54,164 bases of DNA from positions 260,317-314,480 of the forward strand of contig NZ_HE610997.1 of the NCBI RefSeq assembly GCF_000285555.1, read 5' to 3'. The DNA is from Kurthia massiliensis. Its GTDB lineage: Bacteria > Bacillota > Bacilli > Bacillales_A > Planococcaceae. Position numbers and translations under genes: made by a program. Numbering within the stretch: position 1 is the first letter of the stretch; the number at the start of each line of letters is the position of its first letter. The notes under the pieces were generated by a model. It did not search any database. It saw only the letters and a list, made by a program, of their open reading frames with translations, and had not been told where the DNA came from. This document shows positions 1-8,904 of the stretch, piece by piece.

Positions 1-34
1 TACGTGACGGGCTTTTTGTTGGACTGAATTTATA

Positions 35-229
35 TTAAGCTTCTTCTAAGAAACGGTAACCTTTATCATCCATTGCTTCTTTTAACGTTTTAAATGCTTT
101 CGGTCCGATACCGTGTAAACGTTGAAGCTTTGTTGCTGAAATATTTTGCAAATCTTCTAACTTATACAGTTCCGCCGTATGCAACGCACGAATTGCTGGA
201 CGTGCGACACCTTCTGGCCAATGATTCAT
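35..229 (-). CDS. small helix-hairpin-helix protein
   Basis: A 64-residue protein. Its C-terminal half contains 'LQRLHGIGPKAFKTLKEAM' (about residues 35-53), a classic helix-hairpin-helix with the GIGPKA turn, like the C-terminal domain of the RNA polymerase alpha subunit and similar small DNA-binding proteins. The whole chain is little more than that domain plus a short helical lead, so non-specific DNA or RNA binding is a reasonable inference; no partner is evident. The start is well supported by a strong ribosome site (AAAGGAGGT) about 10 bases upstream. It stands alone on the minus strand near the window edge. A perfect 14-bp palindrome lies just upstream of the ribosome site. Confidence 0.75.
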   Translation of the reverse strand: MNHWPEGVARPAIRALHTAELYKLEDLQNISATKLQRLHGIGPKAFKTLKEAMDDKGYRFLEEA

Positions 230-667
230 TGTTTATGTAAACCTCCTTTTAACACAAGGCATATGCCTTCAAACATCTATTACATTCTCCCTTACGCACA
301 TCAAAATAACGGCCGCCGTATTGCATGTAGCCGCAGTGACGATATATGATTGTGTCCTTGACGTGTAATAATGAGAAATGGTTGCTTTATAGTGGGTATT
401 GCGCTATTGAGGGTTAGCATCTGTATAACGTATACGATGCTAAATATCTTCGTGTAGTATAACAAAATACTTCTTACAAGTTCATTATTTTATCACATTT
501 TCGTGTTATTTCGACATATGGTTCTCAATTTTTTTATAAAAAATCGATGCTTTTATGTAAAATGTCAATATGTGTTCATAATTTTACTTTTTTTTGGTGG
601 ATTTAACGTTTCCATCACATTTCAATATACATTTTTTGTATACTTATAATGGATTGGAGGGAAGAAA
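230..667. other. 438-bp intergenic region with two dyads
   Basis: This gap separates the divergent genes at 35-229 and 668-919. It holds a perfect palindrome AAGGCATATGCCTT at 256-269, next to the ribosome site of the minus gene, and a 30-bp near-perfect dyad at 414-443 (arms TTAGCATC/GATGCTAA plus GTATA/TATAC around a 3-base loop). A TATAAT box lies at 645-650 before the plus gene. No convincing gene or RNA family was recognised. Confidence 0.5.
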
Positions 668-919
668 ATGAATATTTTTTGGTTTATTAACGTCATTGCA
701 ATGCTCGCCTATTTATTGCTGTTCTACTATAAATGGCAACAACCTCATAAAGTGCCACAAAATATTTTTTATGTATTGCTCGTTGTGGCAATCATCACTT
801 ATTTTATGGCAGAAGGTCCTTATCCGATTGCACGTGGGGTCGCATTTTTCATTTTGCTATTACTTGATTTAACATTTTTACTACAACAAAATCGCCATAA
901 TAAAAACCAAAAGCGGTAA
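668..919 (+). CDS. small three-helix membrane protein, function unknown
   Basis: An 83-residue hydrophobic protein with three predicted membrane helices (about residues 3-20, 33-48 and 55-72) and a short basic, Asn/Lys-rich tail (RHNKNQKR). I do not recognise the family. The start is supported by GGAGGG 7 bases upstream. A TATAAT sequence at 645-650 could be the -10 element, giving a very short leader. It ends in a strong bidirectional terminator shared with the convergent gene at 936-1667. The size, the basic tail and the lack of conserved catalytic residues suggest a small structural or regulatory membrane protein; this is inference. Confidence 0.7.
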   Translation: MNIFWFINVIAMLAYLLLFYYKWQQPHKVPQNIFYVLLVVAIITYFMAEGPYPIARGVAFFILLLLDLTFLLQQNRHNKNQKR

Positions 920-934
920 TCACTTTTGGTTTTT
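902..934. terminator. bidirectional terminator
   Basis: A 12-bp perfect stem (AAAAACCAAAAG paired with CTTTTGGTTTTT, loop of 9 bases) overlaps the stop codon of the 668-919 gene and lies at the end of the 936-1667 gene. A-runs on one side and T-runs on the other let it work for both convergent transcripts. Confidence 0.75.
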
Positions 935-935
935 A

Positions 936-1667
936 TTATGTATAAATATGTTGATCTGTTCGAATGCTCGCAAAGTAACGCTGTAATTCTTCTTTATAGT
1001 GATCTGCATCAATATAAGGAATAAATAATTCAGATGCACGACGTTTCGCATCTTTTGTCACATTTTCTGTCGCAATGCAAAGCGCATCATGACAGTCAAA
1101 ATAAGCACGTCCTGTAGCGAAAGATTCGATATCTGTCATCGTTAATGTTTTAGACAATCCGCCAATCATAAACGCAAACCTACCTTCAGCAGACTTAGCG
1201 ATTAATTGGACACCGAAACTTTTTTGTGCTTTTTCTTGTTCAAAATCAATAAAGCCGAGTTGCTTTAAATGGTAGGTTAACGCATCAATTGCTTGCTGCT
1301 CTGTCGCATTTTTAAGTGACGATTGCATAATGACAACCGGTACAGTCTGCGGTGCTTCTTCTATTATCCCTTTTTTCTCGGCCTTTGTAACGCTAAATTG
1401 ACGCTTTCGAATAATGAGCGCATTCACCCCGTCAATAAAATAATAAAGGCCGACTGCGACAAATGTAAACATACAACAAAGCGTCCAAGGCGTTGTCCAT
1501 ATGTATACAATAAATTGGCGAACGCTCGTAAAATAACTTCCTTTCATAAAGAAAGTCACGACGACTGGACTCAATAGTGTATAACTAATTACCGCACACG
1601 ATAATACGATTTGCGCAAGTAGTGCTTTATGCGATATTGGATCTTCTGGCCGCTGTTGGTCGTTCAC
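936..1667 (-). CDS. two-helix membrane protein with degenerate Mrr-like endonuclease domain
   Basis: About 243 residues. There are two membrane helices (about 16-41 and 52-78), a basic stretch, then a soluble domain (about 117-232). Its pattern (GVQLIAK, then 'RFAFMIGG', then 'ALCIATENVTKDAKRRASEL') follows the Mrr/restriction-endonuclease-like fold, whose usual core is G-x-D-L plus QxK and a final 'VVTN..FT..A..LA' motif. The catalytic Asp and QxK positions are replaced here, so nuclease activity is doubtful. I prefer the GTG at 1667 because AAAGGTG lies 8 bases upstream; a GTG at 1676 directly abuts that ribosome site. The gene lies 184 bp downstream of the dynamin-like gene on the same strand, with a hairpin between them. 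The Mrr resemblance is a motif-level judgement. Confidence 0.6.
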   Translation of the reverse strand: MNDQQRPEDPISHKALLAQIVLSCAVISYTLLSPVVVTFFMKGSYFTSVRQFIVYIWTTPWTLCCMFTFVAVGLYYFIDGVNALIIRKRQFSVTKAEKKGIIEEAPQTVPVVIMQSSLKNATEQQAIDALTYHLKQLGFIDFEQEKAQKSFGVQLIAKSAEGRFAFMIGGLSKTLTMTDIESFATGRAYFDCHDALCIATENVTKDAKRRASELFIPYIDADHYKEELQRYFASIRTDQHIYT

Positions 1668-1840
1668 AATTTTCACACCTTTACGTTAATTCATATAGTT
1701 TTAGTATACAAAACTTAAAACGGTGCCTCATGAGATAAACCACTTAATTTTCTCCATTTTTTTCATAGTGATAAACACTTACAAATACACATAAAAATTA
1801 GCATTCACAGAACTTTTATACTACTAAAACTGTGAAAATG

Positions 1841-1869
1841 AAAAAAACCAGCTAAATGTCTGGCTTTTC
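1841..1869 (-). terminator. terminator of the dynamin-like gene
   Basis: A short hairpin (CCAG/CTGG core with flanking A/T pairs), followed on the minus strand by seven T residues. The TAG stop of the gene at 1852-3543 sits in the loop. Confidence 0.5.
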
Positions 1870-3543
1870 AATCGCAAAAAAGGCATTCTTTACGTTTAAT
1901 GGAGAGGTTGCTAACGGCTCAAGTTGTACGGCATATTTACTATTTACTTCTGGCAGTTTCAATGCTTCTTCAATAATATGATGATAATCAAACTGAAGCG
2001 TTGCAATATTCGCAGCACTTTTTTCTAAATGTCGCTGCTGCTCTTCACTCAAATAAAGATGCAACGTTTTTTTCATATCGATTAAAAACTGATTTAAATA
2101 GATTTGTGCTTCTTGCAATGAATCAAAGCTTTTCAAACGTTGCACTGCTTTAAATCGCTTCGTAGGACCTTTTGGTGGTTGCCCTTGAAGTTTGTCTAAC
2201 AGTTCCATTAAACGTTCGATTTCGTTGCCTACAAGTGTATGTACTTTTGGCACAACGATTGTTAACTGCTCCTGCATGGCTTCTTCTAAATGTTTCGTGC
2301 GTTTATACGCTTGTAGTAATTGCTCGCGTAACACTGGCAATTCACTTCGCATATGTTGTAACTTGTCCGTATGTTCTTTCGTAAATAAACTTAACATTAA
2401 TTTACTGCGCGATTTGCGTTCTAACGTTTCTACTTCTACTTGTAACTCCGCATAATTTTTTTGAATACGACGATATTGATGCGCTTCTTCTAAATACTGA
2501 TTACCGCTCAGCACAAATTCTAAAATAGCGGCATCTTCGATAAATGTATGCTGTTTAATGAATTGGATTAACTGGTAAATCGTTTGTGTTTTATTATATT
2601 GTTTAATTATTCGCTCAATATGTAGTTGTAATGTTTCTACTTCTTCATTTTTGTAGCTGGGGCCAACGTCTAATTGTGCAATTTCTTTTTCTAATTGCTC
2701 ACGCGCTTCTAAATATGGATCTCGTTTCATTAAATTTATCACTTCCATGTAGAAACGGTCTAACCATTGTAAAAAGCGATCGGTCATTTTCGAAATACGT
2801 TTTGAACGAAACGCACTATACGATTGCAATTCATTCATTACTCTCTCCTTATCGTTGACGACGATATCTCGGAATAAATCATTTTCTAATTGCAGTGGTT
2901 TCGTTGTAATCGCAAGTGGTTCAAAGTCCATTTTATTCAATCGCTTTAATAAACGTTTTTCCGCATCTGTCAGTTCACTATCTTCTATTAAACAATAAAT
3001 ATCATCTGCGCGACGTAATATACTCGGCTGAATGAAAATCGTTCGATCTGTTGAAATTGTCGGTGCGTCAATTAATGATACTTGTTGAAGTAAAGGCTCA
3101 TTTAAAAACACATCGACATAATCTAATCCTTCTTGCAAAATATGTGCGCCTTCACTATGTGCTGACGTAAACAATACTAAATGGCTTAAATCAAATGAGG
3201 CAATTTGTCCGTCTAAAAAATGAGCAGTTATCTTTTCTTCGTGGCCATAGCGAATAATAGAAGTGCTAATAACAGTGTTTTCAGCTAATAGTGGCATGAG
3301 CGGACGATTCAATTGTGCATTAATAAATGTTGCTTGATGCTCGCCATTTCTACCTAAGATGAGCACTTTTTTTGGTTGCGTAGCATCGTCGATTAAAACG
3401 TTTAAAATTTGTGCGCTACGTTTTATATATGACGATTTTACGACGATCCGATGAAGTTCTTTCAATTGCGACACTAATCGATTAAACAATGGATTTTCAT
3501 CGTGCGGAGCTATCGCCTTATTGTTTATTTGTTCACTCGTCAT
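1852..3543 (-). CDS. dynamin-like protein with degenerate GTPase motifs
   Basis: A 563-residue protein. The N-terminal 220 residues look like a dynamin-family GTPase domain: a beta strand followed by 'GRNGEHQATFINAQL' (64-78) where GxxxxGKS/T is expected, 'TVISTSIIRYG' (90-100) resembling the switch-I threonine region, 'LIDAPTIST' (158-166) at the DxPG site, and 'ITTKP' (212-216) near the TKxD site. The P-loop lysine is absent and the later motifs are altered, so GTP hydrolysis is unlikely. The rest (about 225-540) is helical and highly charged, as in the dynamin stalk, with coiled-coil stretches around 270-300 and 355-420. No membrane helix is seen. The start has only a modest ribosome site (GAGAGATG). 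Family assignment rests on motif order, not on a search. Confidence 0.6.
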   Translation of the reverse strand: MTSEQINNKAIAPHDENPLFNRLVSQLKELHRIVVKSSYIKRSAQILNVLIDDATQPKKVLILGRNGEHQATFINAQLNRPLMPLLAENTVISTSIIRYGHEEKITAHFLDGQIASFDLSHLVLFTSAHSEGAHILQEGLDYVDVFLNEPLLQQVSLIDAPTISTDRTIFIQPSILRRADDIYCLIEDSELTDAEKRLLKRLNKMDFEPLAITTKPLQLENDLFRDIVVNDKERVMNELQSYSAFRSKRISKMTDRFLQWLDRFYMEVINLMKRDPYLEAREQLEKEIAQLDVGPSYKNEEVETLQLHIERIIKQYNKTQTIYQLIQFIKQHTFIEDAAILEFVLSGNQYLEEAHQYRRIQKNYAELQVEVETLERKSRSKLMLSLFTKEHTDKLQHMRSELPVLREQLLQAYKRTKHLEEAMQEQLTIVVPKVHTLVGNEIERLMELLDKLQGQPPKGPTKRFKAVQRLKSFDSLQEAQIYLNQFLIDMKKTLHLYLSEEQQRHLEKSAANIATLQFDYHHIIEEALKLPEVNSKYAVQLEPLATSPLNVKNAFFAIEKPDI

Positions 3544-3796
3544 GTTTCATCTCTCTCCATCCATGCAATGTTCTTTAAGCTATCTATAACATGATGTTGT
3601 CACCTTGTTTTAATCATTGAACACTCTGTCTATCATAACTATTCTTATATCGTCACAATTAGGCATAACTTCACTATATTGGCGAATGATTTCTATACTA
3701 AAAATAATCATTCAATTTAAAATCAAGCATCTATTTTTTGAACTTTTTGTAAAAAAAATAAACCTATATTCGATATTTTATAGTAAATTTGAACAT

Positions 3797-3833
3797 AAAA
3801 AAAGAGCCTCCTTTAGAAAAGGCGCTCTTTTTC
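3797..3833 (-). terminator. terminator of the sulfite-reductase operon
   Basis: The hairpin pairs GAGC with GCTC and CCTTT with AAAGG around a 3-base loop, flanked by A-runs and T-runs. It lies just after the cysI stop. Confidence 0.75.
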
Positions 3834-3838
3834 ATGAA

Positions 3839-5572
3839 TTAAACGTGTGCTGGTGTATTTGCGTGGAAGTTCGTGCCGTCTGTTGTTGGTTCAACAATAC
3901 CGATACGTACGACGAAATCACCGAAGTGTTCGCCTTCTTCACGTTCTTTCGCATAGCGATTAATTAATGTCGTTAATTCTGCTAAAATGCGTTCTTCATC
4001 AATATTTTCTAAATACATTTTACTTAAACGATCACCGATAAATGAAGCACCTAAGTACATATTGTAGCGACCTGGGCCTTTACCGATAAAGCCGATTTCA
4101 GCCATTGCAGCACGTGAACAACCATTCGGGCAACCTGACATACGAATAACGATTTCTTCTTCATGAAGGCCTGCTTCATCGATGATGGCATCAATTTTCG
4201 TAATTAAGCCTGGTAAGTAACGTTCTGCTTCTGCCATTGCTAAACCACATGTTGGTAATGATACACATGCAATTGAGTTACGACGTAGTGCTGAATAATG
4301 TTTACCGTCTGTTAAATTGTATTGTTCGATTAATTTTTGAATTGTACGCTTTTTGTGTGGCGTTACGTTTGCAATCATTAAGTTTTGGTTTGGCGTCATA
4401 CGGAATTCACCTGTATGTACTTTCGCAATTTCACGAATACCTGTCATTAATGGATAGCCATCTACATCTTTAATACGACCATTTTCGATGAATAATGTGA
4501 AGTGCCAGTTACCGTCCGTACCTTTCACCCAACCGTAATCATCACCACGTTTTTCAAATTTTGCTTCGCGTGTCGGCTGTACGTCATAGCCTAGACGACG
4601 GTTTAATTCTTCTTTAAACCATTCGATACCGACGCGATCGATTGTATATTTGAAACGTGCGTTTTTACGGTTCGTACGGTTACCGTAGTCACGTTGAATC
4701 GTTAAGATTTTTTCACATGCATCTACGATATTTTCTTTCGCAACGTAACCGATTGTACGCGCTAATTGAGGATATGTTTCTGGTTCACCATGTGTCATAC
4801 CCATACCGCCACCAACAGCGATATTAAAGCCTGTTAATTCGCCATTTTCGATGATTGCGATTAAGCCGATATCTTGTGAATATACATCGACATCATTACT
4901 TGGTGGTACAGCTAAACCAATTTTAAATTTACGTGGTAAGTAATGCTCGCCGTAAATTGGTTCGATTTCTTCTACTTGTGGTGTACCTGCTACTTTTTCA
5001 CCGTCTAACCAAATTTCGTGGTAAGCCTGTGTACGCGGTAATAGGTGCTCACTAATTTTTGATGCATAGTCATAAATTTCAGCGTGGACATCTGATTGAT
5101 AAGGGTTTACGCCATTCATCACGTTACGGTTTACGTCACCACATGCTGCCAGTGAATCTAGTAATACTGAATTCATTTTTTGCATGAACGTTTTCACGTC
5201 CCATTTCACGATGCCGTGAATTTGGAATGCTTGACGTGTCGTTACTTTTAACGTACCGTTCCCGATCGTATTTGCCGCTTCATCCATCATTAACCATTGC
5301 TCCGGTGTCGCTGTACCCCCTGGTGTACGTACGCGCACCATGAATTGATAAGATGGTTCTAATTTTTTCTTTTGACGGATTAAACGTTCGTCACGGTTAT
5401 CTTGCATATAGCTACCGTGGAACTTGATTAATTGTGTATCCATTTCAGGAATTTTACCTGATAATGGCTCTTTAAATGATTGCTCAATTGTTCCGCGTAG
5501 GAAATTACTTTTGTCTTTAAAAATTTCATTTGCACTCAGTTTACCTTTTGGTGCTTCTACCTCTTTTGTCAT
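3839..5572 (-). CDS. cysI: assimilatory sulfite reductase, hemoprotein beta subunit
   Basis: A 577-residue CysI, close to the usual 570. It reduces sulfite to sulfide with six electrons delivered by the CysJ flavoprotein. The coupled 4Fe-4S/siroheme ligands are visible: C436-x5-C442 (CVSLPTC) and C481-x3-C485 (CPNGC), the same spacing as in the well-studied enterobacterial enzyme. The two ferredoxin-like sulfite/nitrite reductase half-domains and siroheme-contact arginines (for example TRQAFQIHG around 110) are also present. It is the last gene of yezD-sumT-sirB-cysJ-cysI, starts 14 bases after the cysJ stop with a strong ribosome site (GAGGGGG), and is followed by a terminator. Identification is firm. 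Confidence 0.97.
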   Translation of the reverse strand: MTKEVEAPKGKLSANEIFKDKSNFLRGTIEQSFKEPLSGKIPEMDTQLIKFHGSYMQDNRDERLIRQKKKLEPSYQFMVRVRTPGGTATPEQWLMMDEAANTIGNGTLKVTTRQAFQIHGIVKWDVKTFMQKMNSVLLDSLAACGDVNRNVMNGVNPYQSDVHAEIYDYASKISEHLLPRTQAYHEIWLDGEKVAGTPQVEEIEPIYGEHYLPRKFKIGLAVPPSNDVDVYSQDIGLIAIIENGELTGFNIAVGGGMGMTHGEPETYPQLARTIGYVAKENIVDACEKILTIQRDYGNRTNRKNARFKYTIDRVGIEWFKEELNRRLGYDVQPTREAKFEKRGDDYGWVKGTDGNWHFTLFIENGRIKDVDGYPLMTGIREIAKVHTGEFRMTPNQNLMIANVTPHKKRTIQKLIEQYNLTDGKHYSALRRNSIACVSLPTCGLAMAEAERYLPGLITKIDAIIDEAGLHEEEIVIRMSGCPNGCSRAAMAEIGFIGKGPGRYNMYLGASFIGDRLSKMYLENIDEERILAELTTLINRYAKEREEGEHFGDFVVRIGIVEPTTDGTNFHANTPAHV

Positions 5573-5586
5573 GTTAAAGCCCCCTC

Positions 5587-7371
5587 TTAATACACATCGC
5601 GTTGGTAACGTTTTTGTTGTTGATATTGTTTTAACGTTTCCTCTGCTTCTTCACGTGATACGTTGCCGTGTTGTTCAATAATTTGAATTAATGTTTCATG
5701 TACATCTTTCGCCATTGCTTTTTCATCACCACAAACGTAAATAACCGCCCCTTGTTGTAGCCATTCGTATACTTCAGCACCTTTTTCTTGCAGACGGTGT
5801 TGAACGTATACTTTTTGCGCTTGGTCACGTGAGAAGGCAACGTCCATACGTGTTAATGCGCCATCTTTTAAATAGTTTAACCATTCTACTTGGTATAAGA
5901 AATCAAGCATGAAATGTTGTTCCCCGAAGAATAACCATGACTTTCCTTCTGTACCTTGTTCAGCACGTTCTTCAACGAATGAACGGAATGGTGCAACACC
6001 AGTACCTGCACCGATCATAATAATTGGTGTCTCTGGATTTTCAGGTAGTTTGAAGTTTGGATTTTCTTTTACGAATACAGAAACTGTATCTCCGATTTCT
6101 AAACGGTCTGCTACTTGGCCGCTTGCAACGCCTGTGCGTGCGCGTCCGTGTGCTTCGTATGCCACTTTACCGATTGTTAAGTGTACTTCATCAGGATTCG
6201 CATTGTAGCTTGATGCGATGCTATATAAACGATGTGGAATCGCGCGTAGCTGTTCAACAAATTGTTGTGCTGTCCAATTGAATGGGCCGTATTCTGTTAC
6301 GAAATCAATAAGGTCACGTCCGTAGCTATATGCTTGGAAATCCCCCACTAATAGCGCTGCAACATCTGCTTCTGTAAATGGTGCTAATTTTTGAACGAGT
6401 GGTTTTGATACGACCGTAATTTCTAGACGGCTCGTTAGCGCTTGTTCAAGCGTTACTGTTTCGTCTGCAACTGTTACTGTTTCGTCTGCAGCAAAGCCTA
6501 ATGCTTCAATTAGTTGTGCCACAAGTGCTGGGTCGTTGTTTGGAATAATACCTAAGCTGTCGCCCGGTTCAAACGTAATCCCTGAGTCTTCAAGTGATAA
6601 TTCAATATGATATGTTTCTTTGTTAGAGCCATCCATGTTTAAGTTGATCTTTTCTAAAATCTCCGCTTGGAATGGATGCTTTTTATCATATTTTGATGTT
6701 GAAGTCGTTACAGCAGCTGTCGGTTGAGCTGGCTGCGCTGTACCTGTACTTTTTAATAGTTCTTGTTGTAAGTTTGTGAACCATTTTGCTGCATCATCAT
6801 CGTAGTCTACATCGCAATCAACGCGTGGTACGATTTGTGTTGCGCCAAGTTCTTTTAGACGTTTGTCAAAATCTGCGCCTGTCTTACAGAAAAATTCGTA
6901 AGAGCTATCGCCAAGTGCTAGTACCGCATATTTTAATTGGTCTAGTTTTGGTGCGCGTTTGCTGTGTAGGAAATCATAAAATGCAATCGCATTGTCTGGT
7001 GCTTCCCCTTCACCGTGCGTACTTGCAACGATAATTAAATGCTCTAACTTTTTTAGATCTTTCGGTTTAAAATCTGTCATCGATGCGACAGTGACGTCCA
7101 CTTGATTTTGTGAAAGTTCTGCCCCGAAGCTTTCCGCTAGCTTTTGACTATTACCTGTTTGAGACGCGTAAAGAATTGTTGCTGAAATTGTTGTTGGCAC
7201 AGCTGCTTGAATCGCTTCTACAGCTTGTGTCGCTTGCGCAATCGTTGCCCCGGGTGCGCTTAAATAACCATTTAACCAAATCTTTTGCGTATCCGTTAAG
7301 TTAGGTAGTAGCTCATTTAGCAGCTGTACTTGTTGTGCGGTAAATGGACTGTTTTCGACTAGTAAAACCAT
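5587..7371 (-). CDS. cysJ: assimilatory sulfite reductase, NADPH flavoprotein alpha subunit
   Basis: A 594-residue CysJ, the diflavin electron donor for CysI. It has an N-terminal lead ('[17 protein letters not shown]'), an FMN flavodoxin domain (about 60-205, '[15 protein letters not shown]'), an FAD domain (about 230-430, with 'RLYSIASSY'), and an NADPH domain (about 440-594, with '[12 protein letters not shown]' and a C-terminal 'KRYQRDVY'). The start is set by AGGTGA upstream and by the family-typical N-terminus, even though it lies 59 bases inside the end of sirB. A 21-bp tandem duplication in the FAD domain encodes a repeated ADETVTV. Translational coupling with sirB is likely. Confidence 0.97.
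   Translation of the reverse strand: MVLLVENSPFTAQQVQLLNELLPNLTDTQKIWLNGYLSAPGATIAQATQAVEAIQAAVPTTISATILYASQTGNSQKLAESFGAELSQNQVDVTVASMTDFKPKDLKKLEHLIIVASTHGEGEAPDNAIAFYDFLHSKRAPKLDQLKYAVLALGDSSYEFFCKTGADFDKRLKELGATQIVPRVDCDVDYDDDAAKWFTNLQQELLKSTGTAQPAQPTAAVTTSTSKYDKKHPFQAEILEKINLNMDGSNKETYHIELSLEDSGITFEPGDSLGIIPNNDPALVAQLIEALGFAADETVTVADETVTLEQALTSRLEITVVSKPLVQKLAPFTEADVAALLVGDFQAYSYGRDLIDFVTEYGPFNWTAQQFVEQLRAIPHRLYSIASSYNANPDEVHLTIGKVAYEAHGRARTGVASGQVADRLEIGDTVSVFVKENPNFKLPENPETPIIMIGAGTGVAPFRSFVEERAEQGTEGKSWLFFGEQHFMLDFLYQVEWLNYLKDGALTRMDVAFSRDQAQKVYVQHRLQEKGAEVYEWLQQGAVIYVCGDEKAMAKDVHETLIQIIEQHGNVSREEAEETLKQYQQQKRYQRDVY
6452..6490. repeat. 21-bp tandem duplication inside cysJ
   Basis: Two adjacent copies of a 21-base unit (6452-6472 and from 6473), identical over the first 18 bases. 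They stay in frame and give two ADETVTV-type heptapeptides in the CysJ FAD domain. Confidence 0.8.
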
Positions 7372-8131
7372 GAATAATCACCTCATTGTTAATGTTCGTA
7401 GCTTCTGCTACTGCTTCTTTCGTACGATCAACGAGTACATCTAACACCTTGTTGCCATACCCTAAGCTGTCGCAAATGACGAGCTCTTGTTGTACATTTG
7501 CTTGTTGTAATGTCTGCTCGATATGCTTTCGTAACAGACCTTGGAATAATAAATACGGCACGATGAATATTTTCTTCGCACTTTTTTGTTCTAAGTTTGC
7601 AACATAGTCTTCAAAGCGTGGACCTTTGCCATAAAGAAAAGCGATTTCGACTTTACGAATGCCAATATGCATTTTCAAGCGTGTCGCAATTTCAGAGAAA
7701 TCCCGTAATACTGCAGGATCACTGCTACCACGTCCGATTAACAACACTTCTGAATCTTCAGTAAATTTTGATGTTGATGCTTCCAAACGTGTATGTAATT
7801 GTTCGATTAAACGGCGATCAATGCCAAAAGGTTTACCAAATGTAAACGTTACATGAGGATATTTTTCAGCAAGCGGCGCAATTTCTTCAGGAATATCCAT
7901 TTTCGCATGATTAGCTGTTAATAATAAAATTGGTGCGACCGCAATTTCAGTTGCGCCCTGCGCCACACAAGATGCAACACCTTCTGCAATCGTCGGTGTA
8001 GCTAACTCTAAAAAACACATCTCTTGAATAGAGACCGGAATACGTTTTTTCGCGCGCTCCACGAATACCCTCGCTTCATCAATGCCCTCTGAAACCCTTG
8101 TACCATGTGCAACGTACAATACTGCTTGCAT
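7313..8131 (-). CDS. sirB: sirohydrochlorin ferrochelatase (SirB/CbiX family)
   Basis: A 272-residue protein made of two related chelatase half-domains. It inserts iron into sirohydrochlorin to give siroheme, the CysI cofactor. The metal-binding histidines of the N-terminal half are visible at H9 ('LYVAHGTR') and H75 ('LTANHAKMDIP'). The second half carries 'LIGRGSSDPAV'. The length matches the Bacillus enzyme (about 266). It starts 14 bases downstream of sumT with GGAGGG, and its last 59 bases overlap cysJ in another frame. Because it sits between sumT and cysJ, iron chelation for siroheme is more likely than cobalt chelation for B12. Confidence 0.93.
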   Translation of the reverse strand: MQAVLYVAHGTRVSEGIDEARVFVERAKKRIPVSIQEMCFLELATPTIAEGVASCVAQGATEIAVAPILLLTANHAKMDIPEEIAPLAEKYPHVTFTFGKPFGIDRRLIEQLHTRLEASTSKFTEDSEVLLIGRGSSDPAVLRDFSEIATRLKMHIGIRKVEIAFLYGKGPRFEDYVANLEQKSAKKIFIVPYLLFQGLLRKHIEQTLQQANVQQELVICDSLGYGNKVLDVLVDRTKEAVAEATNINNEVIIHGFTSRKQSIYRTTSTAAK

Positions 8132-8145
8132 TCAACATCCCTCCG

Positions 8146-8904
8146 TTACTTTACTGCAAGTGCAACTTTTTCTTCAAACCAAGCAATTTTTTCACGCATG
8201 CGGACAACTTCTCCGACAACGATCATACTTGGATTTTGAATTGCTGATTGTTCAACGATTTGCTCAATCGTCGAAAGTGTCCCAACGACAGTCTGTTGCT
8301 TATCGTACGTACCCCAATGGACAAGTGCCACTGGTGTATCAGGACTTTTGTCGAAGCGTAACAATTGCGAAACGATATACGGTAAGTTTTTAACGCCCAT
8401 ATAAACAGCAAGCGTTTCAATGTTGGCGAGTGATTCCCATTTCAAATCATCATTTTTTCCTTCTTGACGATGACCTGTCACGATGGCGAAACTACCGCTT
8501 AAATCGCGGTGCGTTACAGGAATCCCTGCGTAAGCAGGTGCTGCAATACCAGACGTAACACCTGGTACGATTTCAAACGGAATGCCTGCTTGTGCTAGTA
8601 CTTCCGCTTCTTCGGCGCCACGTCCAAATACGAAAGGATCGCCGCCTTTTAGACGTGTCACAATTTTTCCTTGCTGTGCATAATGCACAAGTGATTCATT
8701 AATGTGTTCTTGAATCATCGCATGACGGTTTGGTAGCTTGCCGCAAAACACTAATTCTGCTCCTGGCTTCGCATATTTTAATAACTCTTTATTTAATAAT
8801 CGGTCATATAAAATGACATCTGCTTCTTTAATAGCGCGTAAGCCTTTTACAGTAATTAATTCAACATCACCAGGTCCCGCGCCAACAATATATACTTTCG
8901 TCAT
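8146..8904 (-). CDS. sumT: uroporphyrinogen-III C-methyltransferase
   Basis: A 252-residue SAM-dependent methyltransferase that converts uroporphyrinogen III to precorrin-2, the first step of the siroheme and B12 branch. Family signatures are 'VGAGPGDVELITVKG' (about 6-20), 'RLKGGDPFVFGRGAEEAE' (about 83-100), 'PGVTSGIAAPAYAGIPVTHR' and a C-terminal 'SMIVVGEVV'. It is a single-function protein, without a fused uroporphyrinogen synthase or precorrin dehydrogenase domain. AAAGGAG lies 9 bases upstream. It has its own sigma-A-type promoter (9056-9084) and a leader of about 145 bases, although transcription can also come from the yezD promoter. Confidence 0.95.
   Translation of the reverse strand: MTKVYIVGAGPGDVELITVKGLRAIKEADVILYDRLLNKELLKYAKPGAELVFCGKLPNRHAMIQEHINESLVHYAQQGKIVTRLKGGDPFVFGRGAEEAEVLAQAGIPFEIVPGVTSGIAAPAYAGIPVTHRDLSGSFAIVTGHRQEGKNDDLKWESLANIETLAVYMGVKNLPYIVSQLLRFDKSPDTPVALVHWGTYDKQQTVVGTLSTIEQIVEQSAIQNPSMIVVGEVVRMREKIAWFEEKVALAVK

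Noticed and set aside
249..380. A cysteine-rich open frame on the minus strand just upstream of the helix-hairpin-helix gene, with a CGYMQ...ECNRC...ALC pattern like a small zinc ribbon
   Set aside because: It has no start codon before the first cysteine and no ribosome site. The remaining 25 codons after the internal ATG lose part of the motif. It may be a decayed gene or chance.
3617..3967. A 116-codon plus-strand frame antisense to the cysI end
   Set aside because: No ribosome site, low-complexity AT-rich composition, and it runs through the cysI terminator into cysI on the other strand.
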